From contig CM032805.1 of the NCBI GenBank assembly GCA_019155185.1, positions 15,956,942 to 16,020,941 of the forward strand: a DNA stretch of 64,000 nucleotides, given 5' to 3'. The notes below the pieces were generated by a model, which was given only the letters and a program-made list of their open reading frames with translations, did no database searches and was not told where the DNA came from. This stretch comes from Beaufortia kweichowensis. Its lineage: Eukaryota; Chordata; Actinopteri; Cypriniformes; Gastromyzontidae. This document shows, piece after piece, positions 1 through 13,395 of this stretch (its first letter is position 1; each line of letters starts with the position of its first letter). Made by a program: the position numbers and the translations under genes.

Positions 1-659
1 TGGATCTCATTCACCCTCAAGGCAATTACAAATGGCCTTTGGACAAATAAGGCTCCATCTCTGAAAGTTTCCAATATTAAATCCCATTTCATAAAGAATA
101 ACAAAAAAATATGAATTAATTTAGTAAATACTAAACAACCTGTTCAAATGAGTTGGTTACTAGTTAAATATATTAATTTTTTATTAAATCAGCTGGTATA
201 GAGTAAAAATCGAAATAAAAACTATAAAATCCATAATACTGAAAATGAACATTTCTCATGAATCAATGTTGGGGTTTTTTCAGTACATTATGAAAAGCAT
301 GTTATGAATTTATTACCTCATTATGTTTACAATCCTACGGCCTTATTATTAAAATTACTATTACTATTAAAAGAATATAATGGAAAAAGGCTTTGTATCT
401 TGCTCTGTTTCCCTGCTAGCATCTGACAAGCGTGTTGATTTATTTATCATATTCGTGCATTCAAGTCTTATAGGGGAAGGTTTCCATTGACAGGCCTTTT
501 GTATAGTGCTGTAAAAAATGAGCTCTTTACAATACATCTATAGGAAATCAGAAGTAAAAAGAACTGGTATGGGAAGTTCTCACATTGCTGATGCTCTACA
601 GAGGAAACACCAGGGAGAGCAAATCAATGGAGAATATCTCCTTTTCTTCTGCTATATTT

Positions 660-1180
660 AAGATTCAGCAAAAGTTTTGTCTGGGGAACTTCACACAGCA
701 CGAGCGCAGGGGATGAATCCGACATTAATCATACCAACGAGTCATACATTTCTTTAATACAATGACTTCTCCCCCGGCCCACCCTGTACTCGCACACAAA
801 CCTATCACTCAGAGTTGGGGTTACTGAGCTATACACCCTTAAGGTGGAGATAAGGAATCGCCAGAGTCCCATATTGGGTTAAATCACTGTAGCTACATTA
901 GGCTGAATGAAAGCAGAAAATCGCCATCGCTTTATACCGCCTGTGCCCTGATGCTTATCGCCGTGCTGAAAAAGACATTTGTCTTTTGTCTGGATTGCCC
1001 TTGACACATCCTTAAGGGAAGGAAGTCCTGAACTTGTCTTTGTTTTGAAGAGCCCTCGGACCTCCGAGGTTTAATCTGGGTTAAACGCGGGCCGATCTCG
1101 TGAGCATTTCCTCGCAGCTTTGATAAGCGTGCACCAAATCCCTTCTCTTTTCTGCTTTCATATATAAACATCTATTCATT
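660..1180. promoter_or_regulatory. Candidate conserved non-coding island
   Basis: A non-repetitive stretch of higher GC than the flanking AT-rich DNA. The right part (about 1050-1150) contains GGACCTCCGAGGT and a run of near-balanced composition ending at GTGCACC. No splice-bounded coding frame with known protein similarity was seen. Regulatory function is inference from composition and from the known enhancer density of NPAS3 introns. Confidence 0.3.
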
Positions 1181-2579
1181 GGGATTTATTATACCGAGAG
1201 AAATGACCGAGGTAACTAAAGTCATATCACAAAATCGCCAAAACACCCTGCTATTTTAGGTCAACTAGACTTATCATTCATCCAAAATCAAGCTGAATTA
1301 TAAAATAACATTCCCACATCACATTTCAACACAAAATCAAAGACATATTTATAAAGTTAAGCATTTTAAAATGGTTATTTTAAATATTACAGGAAATTAG
1401 ACAGAAAAATGTACAATGTAAATATTTGAATACCACCATAATAACGTTCATTTTCTTCAAACCAAATATTATTTCTATCAATAAACTCTTTATGATTTTG
1501 GACTTAAATGTGACATGAACAAATTCTTCACAAGCTTCCTTACATTATTTTAATTTTACCATAGATATTAAACCACAATCCAAACTAAAAACTTAATCTG
1601 AAAAAAGCTGCAGACCGGAGACGCAGGTGGAGACTTTGGGAAGTGTATGGGTGTTTATTGGTGTTGGTTCCTCTGAGAACACATTTAAAGCCACAGTAAT
1701 TACACCCAAAGCCACATTATGAGGCCATAAGAACCGCACTAAAGACTGTCTGCTGCTTCTCATGTGTGCTGTAACGACAGATATAGCAGGTTTGTAAAGA
1801 AAAACACACAAACACGCTGGCACTACAGCGTCAGGTGGATCCAGGGACATGCCACATGGCCATATAATCACACGGCTTCATTACCCATATAAAACAGCAT
1901 GCTTTACAACAACTTTAACAACATATACAGATGTGCCAGCAGTGGGAAATGTGTGTATGTTTTTCCATGCAACAAATTCCCAGAATGCATCCGATTCAGT
2001 TTCTACATGTCTTAAAAGCTTTATCTTTCTTAAAGTAGTTTAAAAATATTGCATGTCTTGAAAGAAAAGAGAAAGTGTTTTTAAAGTATACAAAAATCAT
2101 GTGAATTCCCAAGCGGAGAGCATTGCAGACTGTGATAATGAGATGTCCCCGTGGGAAATAACATCTGTATCATTTTTTATGCAAGAAATATGACTTCAAA
2201 TCCCCTGATAATGAATTTATTTTTGTATCTATTTAAAATCTGATTAAATCTGATGAAAACATTAGTGAGGTCAATTTCATGAAACCTGTCCAGTTTATAT
2301 TTAACCAGAAAATCAACACCAACAACTCAATATTATATAGTAGAATAATTATATTTTATTTTTATATTGATTTCATTTGACCTTTTTATATTTTTATCTT
2401 ATAATAACTTTTTTAATAAATTTTTTGTTTCATTTAATTTTGTTTTAAAAAGTTGACCTGAACATGTTTTCACCAGATTAACCCACTTTTGGCTGATCTA
2501 TGACCTCAAACACAAGATTTCCTACATCCACATTTAATGCTGACTTACAAAACGTCACACAAAAACTATTCAAACCCAT

Positions 2580-3010
2580 CCAAATCAGCTTCAGCTTTCA
2601 ATCACGCGGACGCTTATGACAACCAGATGAATTGCAGCCGCATTGCGATGCTTATCGAGCGCGCCGGTGTTTTTTAAACACCGCACCGGTGCCGTTCTCC
2701 TGAAGGTTCAGCGCTGGGTGTCAAAGGCGAGGGCGACTCCTGCTTATAACAAATGTAGTGACAGGTTACGATCAAGGGCCGCGCTGACATTCTCTCTGCA
2801 AAGGTCAATGTATGGCGAGGCCGACGATGAAGAAATGAACGCTCTGCCATCATTGCCAAGGCAAAAGGTCAGACACAAGCTGATTGGTGATAGAACTATC
2901 AAATTAACCAATCAATACACGGCTGGGATGGTAGGAAACAGCCCCTCCAGGGGAAACAGACAGGCTGGACCAAATGCCAAGATGTCAATAGCTCTGCGCC
3001 AGTGAGAGCC
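2580..3010. promoter_or_regulatory. Candidate conserved non-coding island with short palindromes
   Basis: This is a complex, repeat-free island of about 430 bp. It contains a perfect 8-bp inverted repeat with a 3-base loop (2665-2672 and 2676-2683) directly followed by the 10-bp palindrome GCACCGGTGC (2683-2692). Its right half carries AGCTGATTGGTGATAG and AATTAACCAATCAA motifs (CCAAT-type). A 120-residue plus-strand frame crosses it but resembles no protein I know and is not flanked by convincing splice sites. Confidence 0.35.
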
Positions 3011-4189
3011 GGCACACGTCTCAGGAGGGGAGGGCTTTTCTGTAATACACATACACACAAACACGCACACAAACACGCACAGCTTTGTCCATGTGCTACA
3101 CAAAAATCATTTGAATTAATGCACTTACACATCTAATGAACCTTCAATTGGTTGCATAGAAGAGATATATGTCTAGCTATATACTTAGCCAGATTTGTTT
3201 GTCTGTATGTTGTTGGAGATAAACTAATTAAATAGCAATGAATAAAATTTAATTATGACTGAATTACATTTTTTGTATAAATAACTCAAAATAATGTAGC
3301 TTTTACAATAATGTACAGTATTTTGTCCAACAAGTAATGGTGCAACATAAAAACATTGAAAATGTAAATATTTTAAGATTAAATTAAAGGTAGCGATTTT
3401 ATAATTCTGTAAATTGTGAATCGTAGATCCACATGTACAGTAAAAAAATCATAAAGGTTCACCCCCTAACAAAAACGCCACTGGACTGTGTGAAGTAATC
3501 TTAAAGTCAAGTGAATTAAGGTGATAATCAAACACAATCATAATATCAATAAAAAAATAAAGAAATGTAAAACATTTTTTTTTGAAAAAGCTGAGAAATA
3601 ACAATATTAGCAGAAAATATAGAGTTAAACATTATAAAACATTAATTAAAATTAAAACATGTTATATTAATAATAATCTTAGTGTTTCGTTTTTTTCAGT
3701 TATTTAATAAACAATTACAATTTAACTGTAATAGTGTGACGTACACCATAATCCACATCTTTTTACTAAAGTTTTAACTCAAAACATTTTCCCACCAAAG
3801 CATCCTCAATATAGTAAACTCTTTTTGTTGGTTGTTTGTAATTTGGCAACTTATTTGTTCAAAATAAGCTTGATTTATAAAAACTTGAAATAACTATAGC
3901 TACATCAGCTTCTCCCAGCGCACGACTCATAGCAAACTCCACACCAACAAATGACTATAAAACCCAGCTGCTGAAATCAAATTGCTCGACACAGTATCAA
4001 TTTCACCCCTGTCCCTTTCTCCAGAACCAGAACAAGGAAGAAAAAGAGGCACAAGGACACAAGCAGGACGCGAAAATAAACGCAGAGTCTCTCCACTCAG
4101 CACAAGAGCTTGTAATCCTCTTCTACATTTACTGCAAAAGCTCAATATCACTTCAATTCCCTCATGAGTGTCCGGCAGCTTTGTACCTA

Positions 4190-4465
4190 TCTGCTCTCAA
4201 GTGGATCTATTCACATATTAACCGTCCATTCTTCCACCCCTCCAAAATACCGGCTACCCTTTAGACCTGAGGGGCCATTGAAAGATGAGCCCATCTGGGG
4301 ATTAATTGAATCGCATTAGGGACGTCAGTCAAGCACATGGGCGGCAGCACCTGCGGGCCAAAGTATCACCGTGATGCAACCGCAGACTCACTACTGTCAA
4401 ACATGCTCTCGTTAATAACTACGGATCAATCGCTTTGATTTATAATATTAGCATTTGTGCCAACG
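4190..4465. promoter_or_regulatory. Candidate conserved non-coding island
   Basis: A repeat-free stretch whose core (4290-4440) combines ATTAATTGAA (4301-4310, homeodomain type), GACGTC (4321-4326, CRE-like half sites) and GATCAATCGCTTTGATT. It is surrounded by AT-rich sequence. Enhancer identity is inferred, not shown. Confidence 0.35.
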
Positions 4466-5714
4466 CGCTCTCCACAAATGCACTTTTCTATAAATGCTTT
4501 CTGCTGTCTCTCTATGCGTCTTGTACCACATAATTATCTTGAAATTAAACTGCAATTAACTCATCCTTCAGCGCGACACACATGCGACACACAGGTCAAC
4601 GTTTAACATGGTGATCGGTGCTGTGCTAGAGATGAAGTCTGACCCATCCAATGACAATCATGTGTGTTTCTACATCCATGATACCTATATTAAACAGATG
4701 TTAATAAGCAAACTGTGTTGACCGTATCAATGATTCATAAAAACACATGCAAACTAAGATTTTACAGTATGTGTAAAACCATTACAAAGGGACATAATAC
4801 CTACCAGAATCATATTATCAGACAATGCAACTATTGAAAAAAACAAAATCAATGCATCACAACTTCTCAACAAACAAACAAAGAATGTGTTTCATTTCAG
4901 TGTTATGGAACAATCATTTCTTCCCGTGCGGTTTGGCCTCGTGTTCCCAAATCTGAAACACATTGAACACAACAGTTCAAACTTCCACATCAATTAAAGC
5001 ATGAAGTCGGTTCAGGACTGTGAGAGGAAAGACAGCATCTCGCTCTGCTCAGACCGTGTCAATTTCGGACTCAATTAATGATTCTTTCAAGCCTAATGTT
5101 TGTGCGATTGGTATTCATTCAAGGTGTTGTGAAGAAACCGTACACACATTTCCATTACGACGCCCACCCAAAGGGAGATCTTCAAACGCTATTCATTTGC
5201 ATGTGTTACTAGTGGTAAAGAAAGAGAAAATAAGATAATTCAGTGCATGTGTTGTATAATTTAAATTGAATCAGATTGTGAATGAGATCATTTTTGGGCG
5301 GTTTTAGTAATAGTTTGTGGCTCTTTTCGCATTGGAGCGTGTTTAATTCTTTGATCAAATTAAAACATCAAGACAGAAACTATGTTTCTTATTTACTGAA
5401 GATTTGTTTGATGCATTGCATCTAGTTTATCAATTACATAAACTATTATGATTTTATATTTGGTCATTATTCATTCTTTGATAAAAAATAATTACTGCAG
5501 TGAACCTTGTGTTTAGATACAGATGACACACATCCATGTCACATGCCTACAGACCTCATATAGTTGCCAAAAAAATAAAACACAATAAAATTAAAACAGA
5601 AAGACAACTAGATATTTTGCAATGGGTGTAAATAGGAATAAGAAACCCAACTATTGTTACCCCCACAACCTTTCTTACTCTCTCTGTGTATTTCCATCTT
5701 TTCCTCTGTTACAT

Positions 5715-6090
5715 TATGCTGAGACGCTCTCGCTAATAAATCTTTTTAGCTAATGCATTCCAGATGGAAGCTGCAGCAGCCGGCTTTGACCTTCCTAAAC
5801 CCTTCCAAAATTCCTCCCCCTGCCAGTGCCCAACCATTTATCTGCCTTTGATTGAAATGCCATCAGTAACCTTTGACAACAGTGTAATATCATTAGAAGG
5901 ACCTGCTCCTCTCACAGGACTCTCCTGGATTCTGCAGGCCGGACGTAAAGCCTCTGCCTGGATGTACACGGATCTCACTGAAGACACCATTTATAGATGT
6001 CACAAGACTCTTGCGCTGCTGATAACAGATAGATGTCATTTCAGAGTCATTATTGCTTTACATGTCTTAATTTTAATTTTGCAGGCATCA
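5715..6090. promoter_or_regulatory. Candidate conserved non-coding island
   Basis: A repeat-free block of mixed composition with an accidental 111-residue plus-strand frame (5764-6099). The frame has no recognisable domain. The block contains GCTAATAAATC and GCTAATGCATTCC near its left end and CTTTGACCTT / CTTTGATTGA type nuclear-receptor or TCF-like words in the middle. Confidence 0.3.
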
Positions 6091-7997
6091 GGTAAATAAG
6101 AAAAATATAACTAAGGCTAAAGAAAGCGTAAAACATACGAAAAACCTAAATGTTAATTGTCATCGTTCTCAGTAGGAACACCTAGGCAAATTTTCTATTT
6201 ACTTTATTATTTTATACAATTCAATTCTAATCATGACTAAATATAAATTGATGGAAAGACTCAAGAATTAATATTTGACAATTTGTCATAACAATAAACA
6301 TACACAAAAACTAATTATAAAAAATGTTAATGGTAATACTTTATTTTAAAATACCTAAATTAAAAAATAAAAAGATTTAAAAAAAAGTTATCAGGTTAAA
6401 TCTTGAATCGCTAAAGATAATCTAAATAGTTAAAAGCTTTTTTGACTTGTCGTCAATCAACTCTCTCAAACACACACAATGTTTTTTCTAATTCAATTTA
6501 ATTCAAAATTCCTTCATTAGGATGATTGTAAATAATGTAATATTATCAAAACTTACAAAAAAAAATCTTTTTGTAATGTTTGACCAATAGAGAGAATATA
6601 GAAAGTGATTCTTATGCTCTCTGAAGGCCCATGTTTGGTTTGTTGGTGTGTCAGAGAGAGATGATGATGTGATGAAGGTCTCTGTATGACCAGTAGAGGG
6701 CTCCTCCTCAACAAAACACACAATCATTCATCCATTCAACCGTGAGACCGTTTAAGAAGAATAAATATAGTACGTCTTAAAATATGAATAAAAAAGTTAC
6801 AAAAGTTACATAAAGTTACTCTTCTCAGAGGTTATATATATATATATACATGGGTCACTGAAACTTTGACATATTTCTAGTAAATGTCATTCTGTAGCAT
6901 TGATTTTAATGTACAGAAAACATGTTAATTATGTAGCAATGATAGACACTGAATACTTTAAACAATCAACTTGTTTTCTGCAGGAAGAAAAAGTATAAAC
7001 ATGCTCATGAACTGTAAGACGGAGAGACGCAGTGATTACTGCAGGAACTGTACCTGAACATATAAACGTATGGAGGTGGACTCCTTAAAAGTATGCAGTG
7101 TGTAGTTTATTGAGGGTGGATCTGTCTGGTCATACTCTGAACACAGTAAACACAGTGTACAGCAGCTGTAGTCATGTTCTTCATTTCAATAGCACAACAC
7201 TCCAGCCAAACCCTCACCTCAGATCTTTCATTCTGCTCATGAATCTTTAACAATACCCATCTGCACACGCACACACTCACAGAAACATGCTTTCCACCAA
7301 CAAAGGCCCATATGTCTGTTCCTCTGACCTTCATAAGAGAAATATGTTGGTGCATGTGGCTCTTGGCACTACAGACAATGTTTGTGCATCTGATTGTGTG
7401 TGTCTTATGTTGTGTGTCAGGGTTAAGCAAAACTCAGAAGTGTGAATGTAAATTACACCGGCCACACCCAAATCACCCAAATGTAAGTTGAAGATGCATT
7501 TTTAAATAGATATTCAAATTTATTATGTATAATCAAAAAAAAATTATGAAATTACAAATTTCTATAAATATAGTCTAATATTAAAGAGCGCTGTATTAAG
7601 AAGTATTTAGCCATAAAGTGACACTAAATATTTCTTGTAGTATATTCATTTTCTGTGATATTTTGTTAGCAGTAAACTTATTTCCTGTTTCCTGAAAGTG
7701 AAAGTACTGTACAAGTTAAATGATTACTTTCTAAAATTAGTAATATCATGTCAAATATTATAAATTTTGTAAACATGGGTAATTCAAAATGAAAAATTAC
7801 TTTTTCAATGTTGTTTAACTATTAACTATTTCTCTCTCCGCCCCATCACTTCCTGTCTGTACTGGCAAAAAGCCCCAAAATGTAACTTAAAAATTTAATT
7901 GCATCTGTATCTCTATCGGTTCTGAATCCTGTTTGCTCCATTTTAAATTTAGAAATTGAATTAGAATTTAAAAGGCATTCTCAATTCAATTCTGAAT

Positions 7998-7999
<2 letters not shown>

Positions 8000-8028
<29 letters not shown>
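8000..8028. repeat. (TG)n microsatellite
   Basis: An uninterrupted TG run of 29 bp. In the npas3 transcript, read from the minus strand, it is CA. Confidence 0.95.
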
Positions 8029-8030
<2 letters not shown>

Positions 8031-8059
8031 GTCACAGAAATGAGTTATAAAGAACATCC

Positions 8060-8625
8060 ATGTACAGTTAGAACGTCTCTTTCACCGAGACCTGCAGAGA
8101 TTATGATTCGGGGGCAGCGCGCTGCATTTGTCTTCATTTTGTCAGACTGTCTTCATGTCTTATTATTAGTGGCTGTCAGAGCATAGAGAGGAGGGTGGGA
8201 CACAGGGGCGCGCTTGGTTACACACACACACACACGGGCTGAAGGAGAAGACAGGAAACTCCTTCGTTTTACCCCAAACCCACCCTAGCCAGCCTCACAT
8301 GCCCTTTTTAGATATCCCATAATCCTCCAGCCGCACGCTGAAGGTCAATGTAACCCGGGCGCTATGATGATTTTGCTGGATTGTAGCCACTCCCCCTGGA
8401 AACAGTCATCCATTTTTTATGGCCTATGAGAAATGCCTTCAGTATGTGATTCGCTAACGTCCTCACAAACAAATAAAGCGTATGGCTGAGTAACAGCGTG
8501 GAATATTTACTCACTATATTCTCTCCCCCAGCCTGCGTGTACAGCGTGTTAGGCGCGTTTTTGCTGTTACTTATGCAGGCGGGCGGCGGGTGAATAATGA
8601 CTGCACGTCTGCGACACTGAGTTTA
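8060..8625. promoter_or_regulatory. Candidate conserved non-coding island
   Basis: This repeat-poor block contains two denser parts: 8070-8180, and 8300-8540 (AGATATCCCATAATCC, then AACCCGGGCGC and ATTTTTTATGGCC). A short CA run (8220-8236) splits it. No coding exon could be supported here. Confidence 0.35.
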
Positions 8626-8639
8626 TTCCAACACTCAGG

Positions 8640-8686
8640 TGGGGAGAAAGAGAGAGAGAGAGAAAGATAGAGAGAGAGAGACAGAG
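8640..8686. repeat. Imperfect (GA)n tract
   Basis: GA-rich purine tract broken by AAAGA and GATAG interruptions, reading as pyrimidine-rich on the npas3 sense strand. Confidence 0.85.
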
Positions 8687-8822
8687 TAAAATTATATCAA
8701 TGTATGTAAATATTATACTACAATCAAAACCAAAAAAATGCAGATCTGGTGTTGGTTTAAACAAATTCAATGATATTCAAGTCCTACATATGAACATGGC
8801 ATTGTAAACTGCACTTATTGTT

Positions 8823-8902
8823 GGCTCATTGACAAAATGTTAATGCTCATTTGTAAGTCACTTCAGATAAAAGCGTCTGCTAAATGAATAAATGTAAATG
8901 AT
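8823..8902 (+). mobile_element. Fish SINE-like 3' tail (V-SINE type, tentative)
   Basis: The segment runs through TAAGTCACTTCAGATAAAAG, CGTCTGCTAAATG and AATAAATGTAAATG. I know this as a widespread tail-like motif in teleost interspersed repeats and tentatively assign it to the V-SINE group. A related tail lies at 28126-28174, and the preceding CTCATTGACAAAATGTTAA part recurs inverted at 27983-28005. Confidence 0.6.
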
Positions 8903-9239
8903 ATTCATACATATACAGTAAGTGTGGCTTCCAATCACTTTAATAGCTATTACTGTACAGCAAACAAGCCCGCTGGATAAAGTAACTATTATTTTTGATT
9001 CTTTCAATACTTTATTTCCAAATGAGCAACATTCATGTAACCATCAGTGAGGAAGTGCAAATATGAGAGAGAGAGAGCCATTATATCATAAACTTAAGCC
9101 ACTACACGAACGGCCCTACTGCTCACCACCAGCTCGAGCAAAAGACAGAATGAGAGAGACTAATGTATATACCCATCATTTAGTGTCTTAACTTAATGAC
9201 TAAACACAAAAGAGCTTTAACTAATACTATAAACAGCAT

Positions 9240-9560
9240 CTTGAATGAAGCCTTGCTGTTTAAAGATCAGCACATGCCACGAGACCCCAGCGATACAGCA
9301 ATAAAAGCTCTTTCTGCTGGTTCATTCGGCACAGCCGCCATCAAACGCAATTAAAGCCGAGCGTTCCAGCAGTCCGACCCGACGGGAGTCGCCCATTCTG
9401 CCTCTAACAAGACTGAGATACTTCCACTTTACAGCTTCTGATGACAAACTCAGAGAGCTATAAAACAGCATGTTAAAAACCTCCGACCACTGCAGGCCAA
9501 ATGCTGTCTGTTCTTCTGTGTGATGTCTAACAACACTCACTGCTCTCACACTCACTTTAT
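9240..9560. promoter_or_regulatory. Candidate conserved non-coding island
   Basis: Repeat-free block with a compositionally balanced core (9270-9440) containing CATCAAACGCAATTAAAG and GACCCGACGGGAGTCGCC. The frame seen on the minus strand (77 residues) resembles nothing known and is treated as chance. Confidence 0.35.
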
Positions 9561-9639
9561 TTATACGCTTATTTCAGATCATTCTACAAATCCTGTGCCA
9601 TTGAATGCATGTGGATCTATATACTGTATATACATGCAA

Positions 9640-9885
9640 AACACACACACACACTTACATGTTTACCTATCTATCACAATAGAGACATTTCATAGACATC
9701 AATTTTGAATACACAGCTAGTTATACCTAACCCACACACTAACCCTAACTGAAAACTGCATTTTTTCAAAACTATTTACTTTATTTTGTAGCATGTTTAC
9801 ATATGAGGACGTCCCCAAAGGTTACTTTTGCTCAGATTAGGTTTTGTTTACTTTAGGGGACAAATCTGTTCCTAAAATATGCTTA
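9640..9885 (+). mobile_element. Degraded 'CACACA / GGGGAC' interspersed repeat copy
   Basis: A diverged copy of a repeat that recurs at 15490-15760. Shared order of features: a CACACA run, CATAGACAT, an ACCTAACC(C) or CTAACCCTAA stretch, AAAACT...TTTACTTTATTT, then ATGAGGACGTCC or GAGGATGTCAC, and finally a GGGGACAAATCTGT- or GGGTACAAATCTGT-like end. I recognise this type from cyprinid introns but cannot assign a family name with certainty. Confidence 0.5.
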
Positions 9886-10813
9886 AAATAAATATGCACA
9901 TATAACTCTTGAGTGAAATATATTTTTATAATATAATTTTTATTGTTTTATATTTTATTCATTTATATTTATATTTTTTTATTTTTATATATTTTTTTAT
10001 TTATATATTAAATGTATGCATTCATTGACAATGGCAAGCACACTCAAAAAATGTATGGATTCACATACAGTATATACTGCAAGAAATGAATTTCTTACTT
10101 TTGTATAGTTTTGCTGTACAAATATCTAAAATGTTTAAACCAAGACAAACAAGAGCAAAATGACCTCTCAAAACAAGCAAAATATCTGCCAATAGTGTAA
10201 GAAAAATAAATTTTACTTAATAAAAATAATACGCTTGTTTTAAGCAAAAACTCTTTTGTGTTCCAATTGTTTAGATATTTATACTTTAGACAAAAATAGA
10301 TATTATATATATATTTTTATACATTAATAAAGCTTTGATATTATATTATACACATCTCTCACATGCAGATTCATGACATCAAATCGATGTGTTGTTTCAA
10401 ATTAAATCAACCTCATTCTTTCCTTTTAAAAACTTTTGGTTTCATTCGTCTCACTCTCTCTTAAACTCAAGCTCTCTTTAATGTTCCAAAACCTTAAGTC
10501 AGTGTTTATTTTAATACTAAAAAAGGTCTATAAGTAACAACAGCACATTGGATAGATTAGCACCGGTACAACCTGGACCGCACTTCTCCATCAGCTCTGA
10601 ATACACAAATGACAATTCTAACAATTCACGCTAGGGTTTAGTGCATCATAAATGTATATATCAGCTCCATAATGTTCAGCAGATACGTAATAACCTGCTG
10701 GCATTGTGTTCACGTGATCTTTTGACAAGCTGTTAAAACAGTACATGGGGCATTAATCTTGTTTACAAGAGCGCTATTGTGCACACTGATGCGTCTGCGG
10801 CAGGTGACGACAC

Positions 10814-10974
<161 letters not shown>

Positions 10975-11170
10975 CTTCTGTTTTTCTCTACAGAGAAGAC
11001 ATTCATTAATCCAGAGCTCACAAGTTATAATGAAATTATTCAATGGGATCAAATTCCTTTGGCGCGACACAATGAGAAAGACAGAATTGAGAGGATTAAT
11101 TTCCACAGTCGGATTTGCGTTCACTGTTTGTAGATGGAGGTTTACATTTCTCCCCCCTCGTCATTAGAAA
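10975..11170. promoter_or_regulatory. Candidate conserved non-coding island next to AG tract
   Basis: Immediately right of the AG tract is a repeat-free stretch with CATTCATTAATCC, ATAATGAAATTATTCAATGG and GGATTAATTTCCAC, which are homeodomain-type words. Function is inferred only from motif density. Confidence 0.3.
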
Positions 11171-11310
11171 GTCAGACAGATGCGTCTGCACTAGCTGAAT
11201 CTACAGCTGACAAAAGCGTCTACAGTTTTCTACATTTTATTTACAGCAAACAAGTGGTTTATACTACAAGCTTGTAGTCGGCTTTGTTGCCTGTAATCGG
11301 ACCATTAGTA

Positions 11311-11432
11311 TACCATGTAAATACCATGGTCCATTACTATGGTAATCTTACAGCATAACTGCATATATCATATATCAGTAATAATGGAATTAGCATCTGA
11401 CATCATGCCTGTACCATGGTATTACCAAAACC
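11311..11432. repeat. Palindromic MITE-like repeat (CCATGGT type)
   Basis: The left end TACCATGTAAATACCATGGT is mirrored by the right end ACCATGGTATTACCAAAACC, giving loosely complementary ends about 120 bp apart. This resembles small foldback repeats of cyprinid genomes. The family is not assigned. Confidence 0.45.
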
Positions 11433-12589
11433 ATTTCATATGGAAATCGGCACGGTGAGGGAGGACTTCTGCCGTGGGAAATATTGTTTCTAATGCCTGG
11501 CTGGTTTCAGAGAGGGGGGTGGAGAGGAGACGGGAGGGAAGTTCAGCAGTCACAAGATTGAAAAGCGGCGGAGGGATAAATGTGTTCGGCTCTGAGCGTC
11601 TATATCAAGAGAATGTTTCCTCAATGATTAATATACATCACACTTCACATACTGTAACATTCATCTAATGTATTCTATAGTAACATTAAAAATAGATTTA
11701 TCTTATGTAAAAAATAATGAGGTCTAAATCTAACATGAAATATTATTACATTTGTTTTATTATATCAATACATGTATTTTACTATAAATTGTACAGTGGT
11801 ATTTTAACACTGCAGTTCTTGTAAGCGTCTAACAGATTTACTTTCATAATGAGAAAATCTTTATACTGAAACAAATGAAGATCAAATCTGAAATACCATC
11901 ACATATGTATTTCACAGTGTTTGGTATAAATCACTTTTCTGTTCGACTCAAAAAGAGATGTTTGCTGTTATACTGCAATATAATCGAGACATCCTCCGTT
12001 CTCTCGTAATTAAAGCACTTAAAGGCACAGCACAGAGAGGAAAGACGCGGCTCTGGCAACACAGAAAACAACTGGCAACGTATTTAAATGATCATATAAA
12101 AGTACGCAGTAGACCACAGAAACATACTCGAGTAGTGAAACGAGAAAGAGAGGAAATGAGAGATTAACAAAAGCTGAAGAGGCAGATGTAGAGAGAAGAA
12201 TAAAAGACAGGACAAAAGAAAAGCAAATGGAGAATCCTGTAGATGGCCAATGGCTTGATGTTTCTATTTGCTTCAATGAGAAGAAAGAGGACGAGAGCAG
12301 GATGGGAATCAGGAATATAGAAATTTGATTATTTTCTCAAATTGTTTGGTTCCTTAGCAATGGCTTACTTAAGACATATCATAATTTGATGGAGAATGGA
12401 TTCTTCCATTCCGGTTTATAAACACACTGGAAAAAGTACGATTTTGCAAACGTAGTAAATTGACATAGCAGTAACCAAAAACAGAAAAAAATTAATTTTA
12501 ACACCATTTTAACTTTTTTGATCTGTCCAGATAAGAATGCAGTAAAGGAGATCCATATCATGAAAATAATCTAGTATTAAAACGAAGAA

Positions 12590-13215
12590 CCCGGTTCTCC
12601 GCGCCCACCCCAACACGAGAAAGCCAAACACAGAGAGCGTGTAGAGGAAGTGTCTCTTTAGGGGAAGGGGCTCGACGGCCTGTTGAAATTCTGCAGGTAT
12701 TTCAAGGTTGTTATCTATTTCAGATCAACAGTGCGGGTCAGGGTTCACGGCTGCCCGCGTTCCCCAATCCTCAGCAGACCCGTGATTGACAGCAATCAGC
12801 ATCTCGCCGGCATCACTCGAGAGACAGAGTGAGGGTCAAGGCAGCGGGCGATTTGGTCTGTCATTTTTAATTATCCAAATGATATTCACAGACAAAACCT
12901 CTCCCATCCATCAGGGCAGAGCATTACCATAGACAATGTTTGTTTAAAGACTGGCCTATAAAATCAAACAATTATGAATGCAGACAAGTCTTGCTATTGA
13001 CTGCATAAATAATAAGGGTGGATCTATTCCCCCCTCCGCCTTCTCCCTGTCCAAATTCCCACCGCTAATGAACCAGAAGGGCTGTGCAGGAAATGGATGG
13101 CGGATCATCAAAATTCCCCGCTGCGTGCTACCCGTTGACCTTTTTTCCCCGAGAACCTTTGGTGACGCCCGGTCAAGCTTTATTGACAGAGTTTGAGCTG
13201 AAAGTAAAGGGCTAC
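12590..13215. promoter_or_regulatory. Strong candidate conserved non-coding island
   Basis: About 600 bp of repeat-free, balanced sequence. Parts that stand out are 12720-12860 (CCGTGATTGACAGCAATCAG followed by a TTTTTAATTATCC word with TAATTA at 12868-12873) and 12960-13195 (TGAATGCAGACAAGTC, CAGGAAATGGATGGCG, GGTCAAGCTTTATTGACAG). Frames on both strands are open for about 70-100 residues without protein similarity, which is common in selectively constrained non-coding DNA and does not by itself mean coding. Confidence 0.45.
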
Positions 13216-13395
13216 TGAACGCAGACAACACCGTTTGTGCATTAACATGCACTCTGACATCGGTGCATTAGCATGTATAGATGCGTTTCACAGTTTTATA
13301 CGAAATACGCAAGCGGATGATGTTACCGTCCCGTCGCAAAGACTTCTGGGAAGTCGCGAGGCCGAGGGTCTCGAGGGGGTGTCGTGTCCGCTCGT

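Noticed and set aside
5764..6099. 111-residue plus-strand frame
   Set aside because: Residue pattern matches no family I know; likely chance openness.
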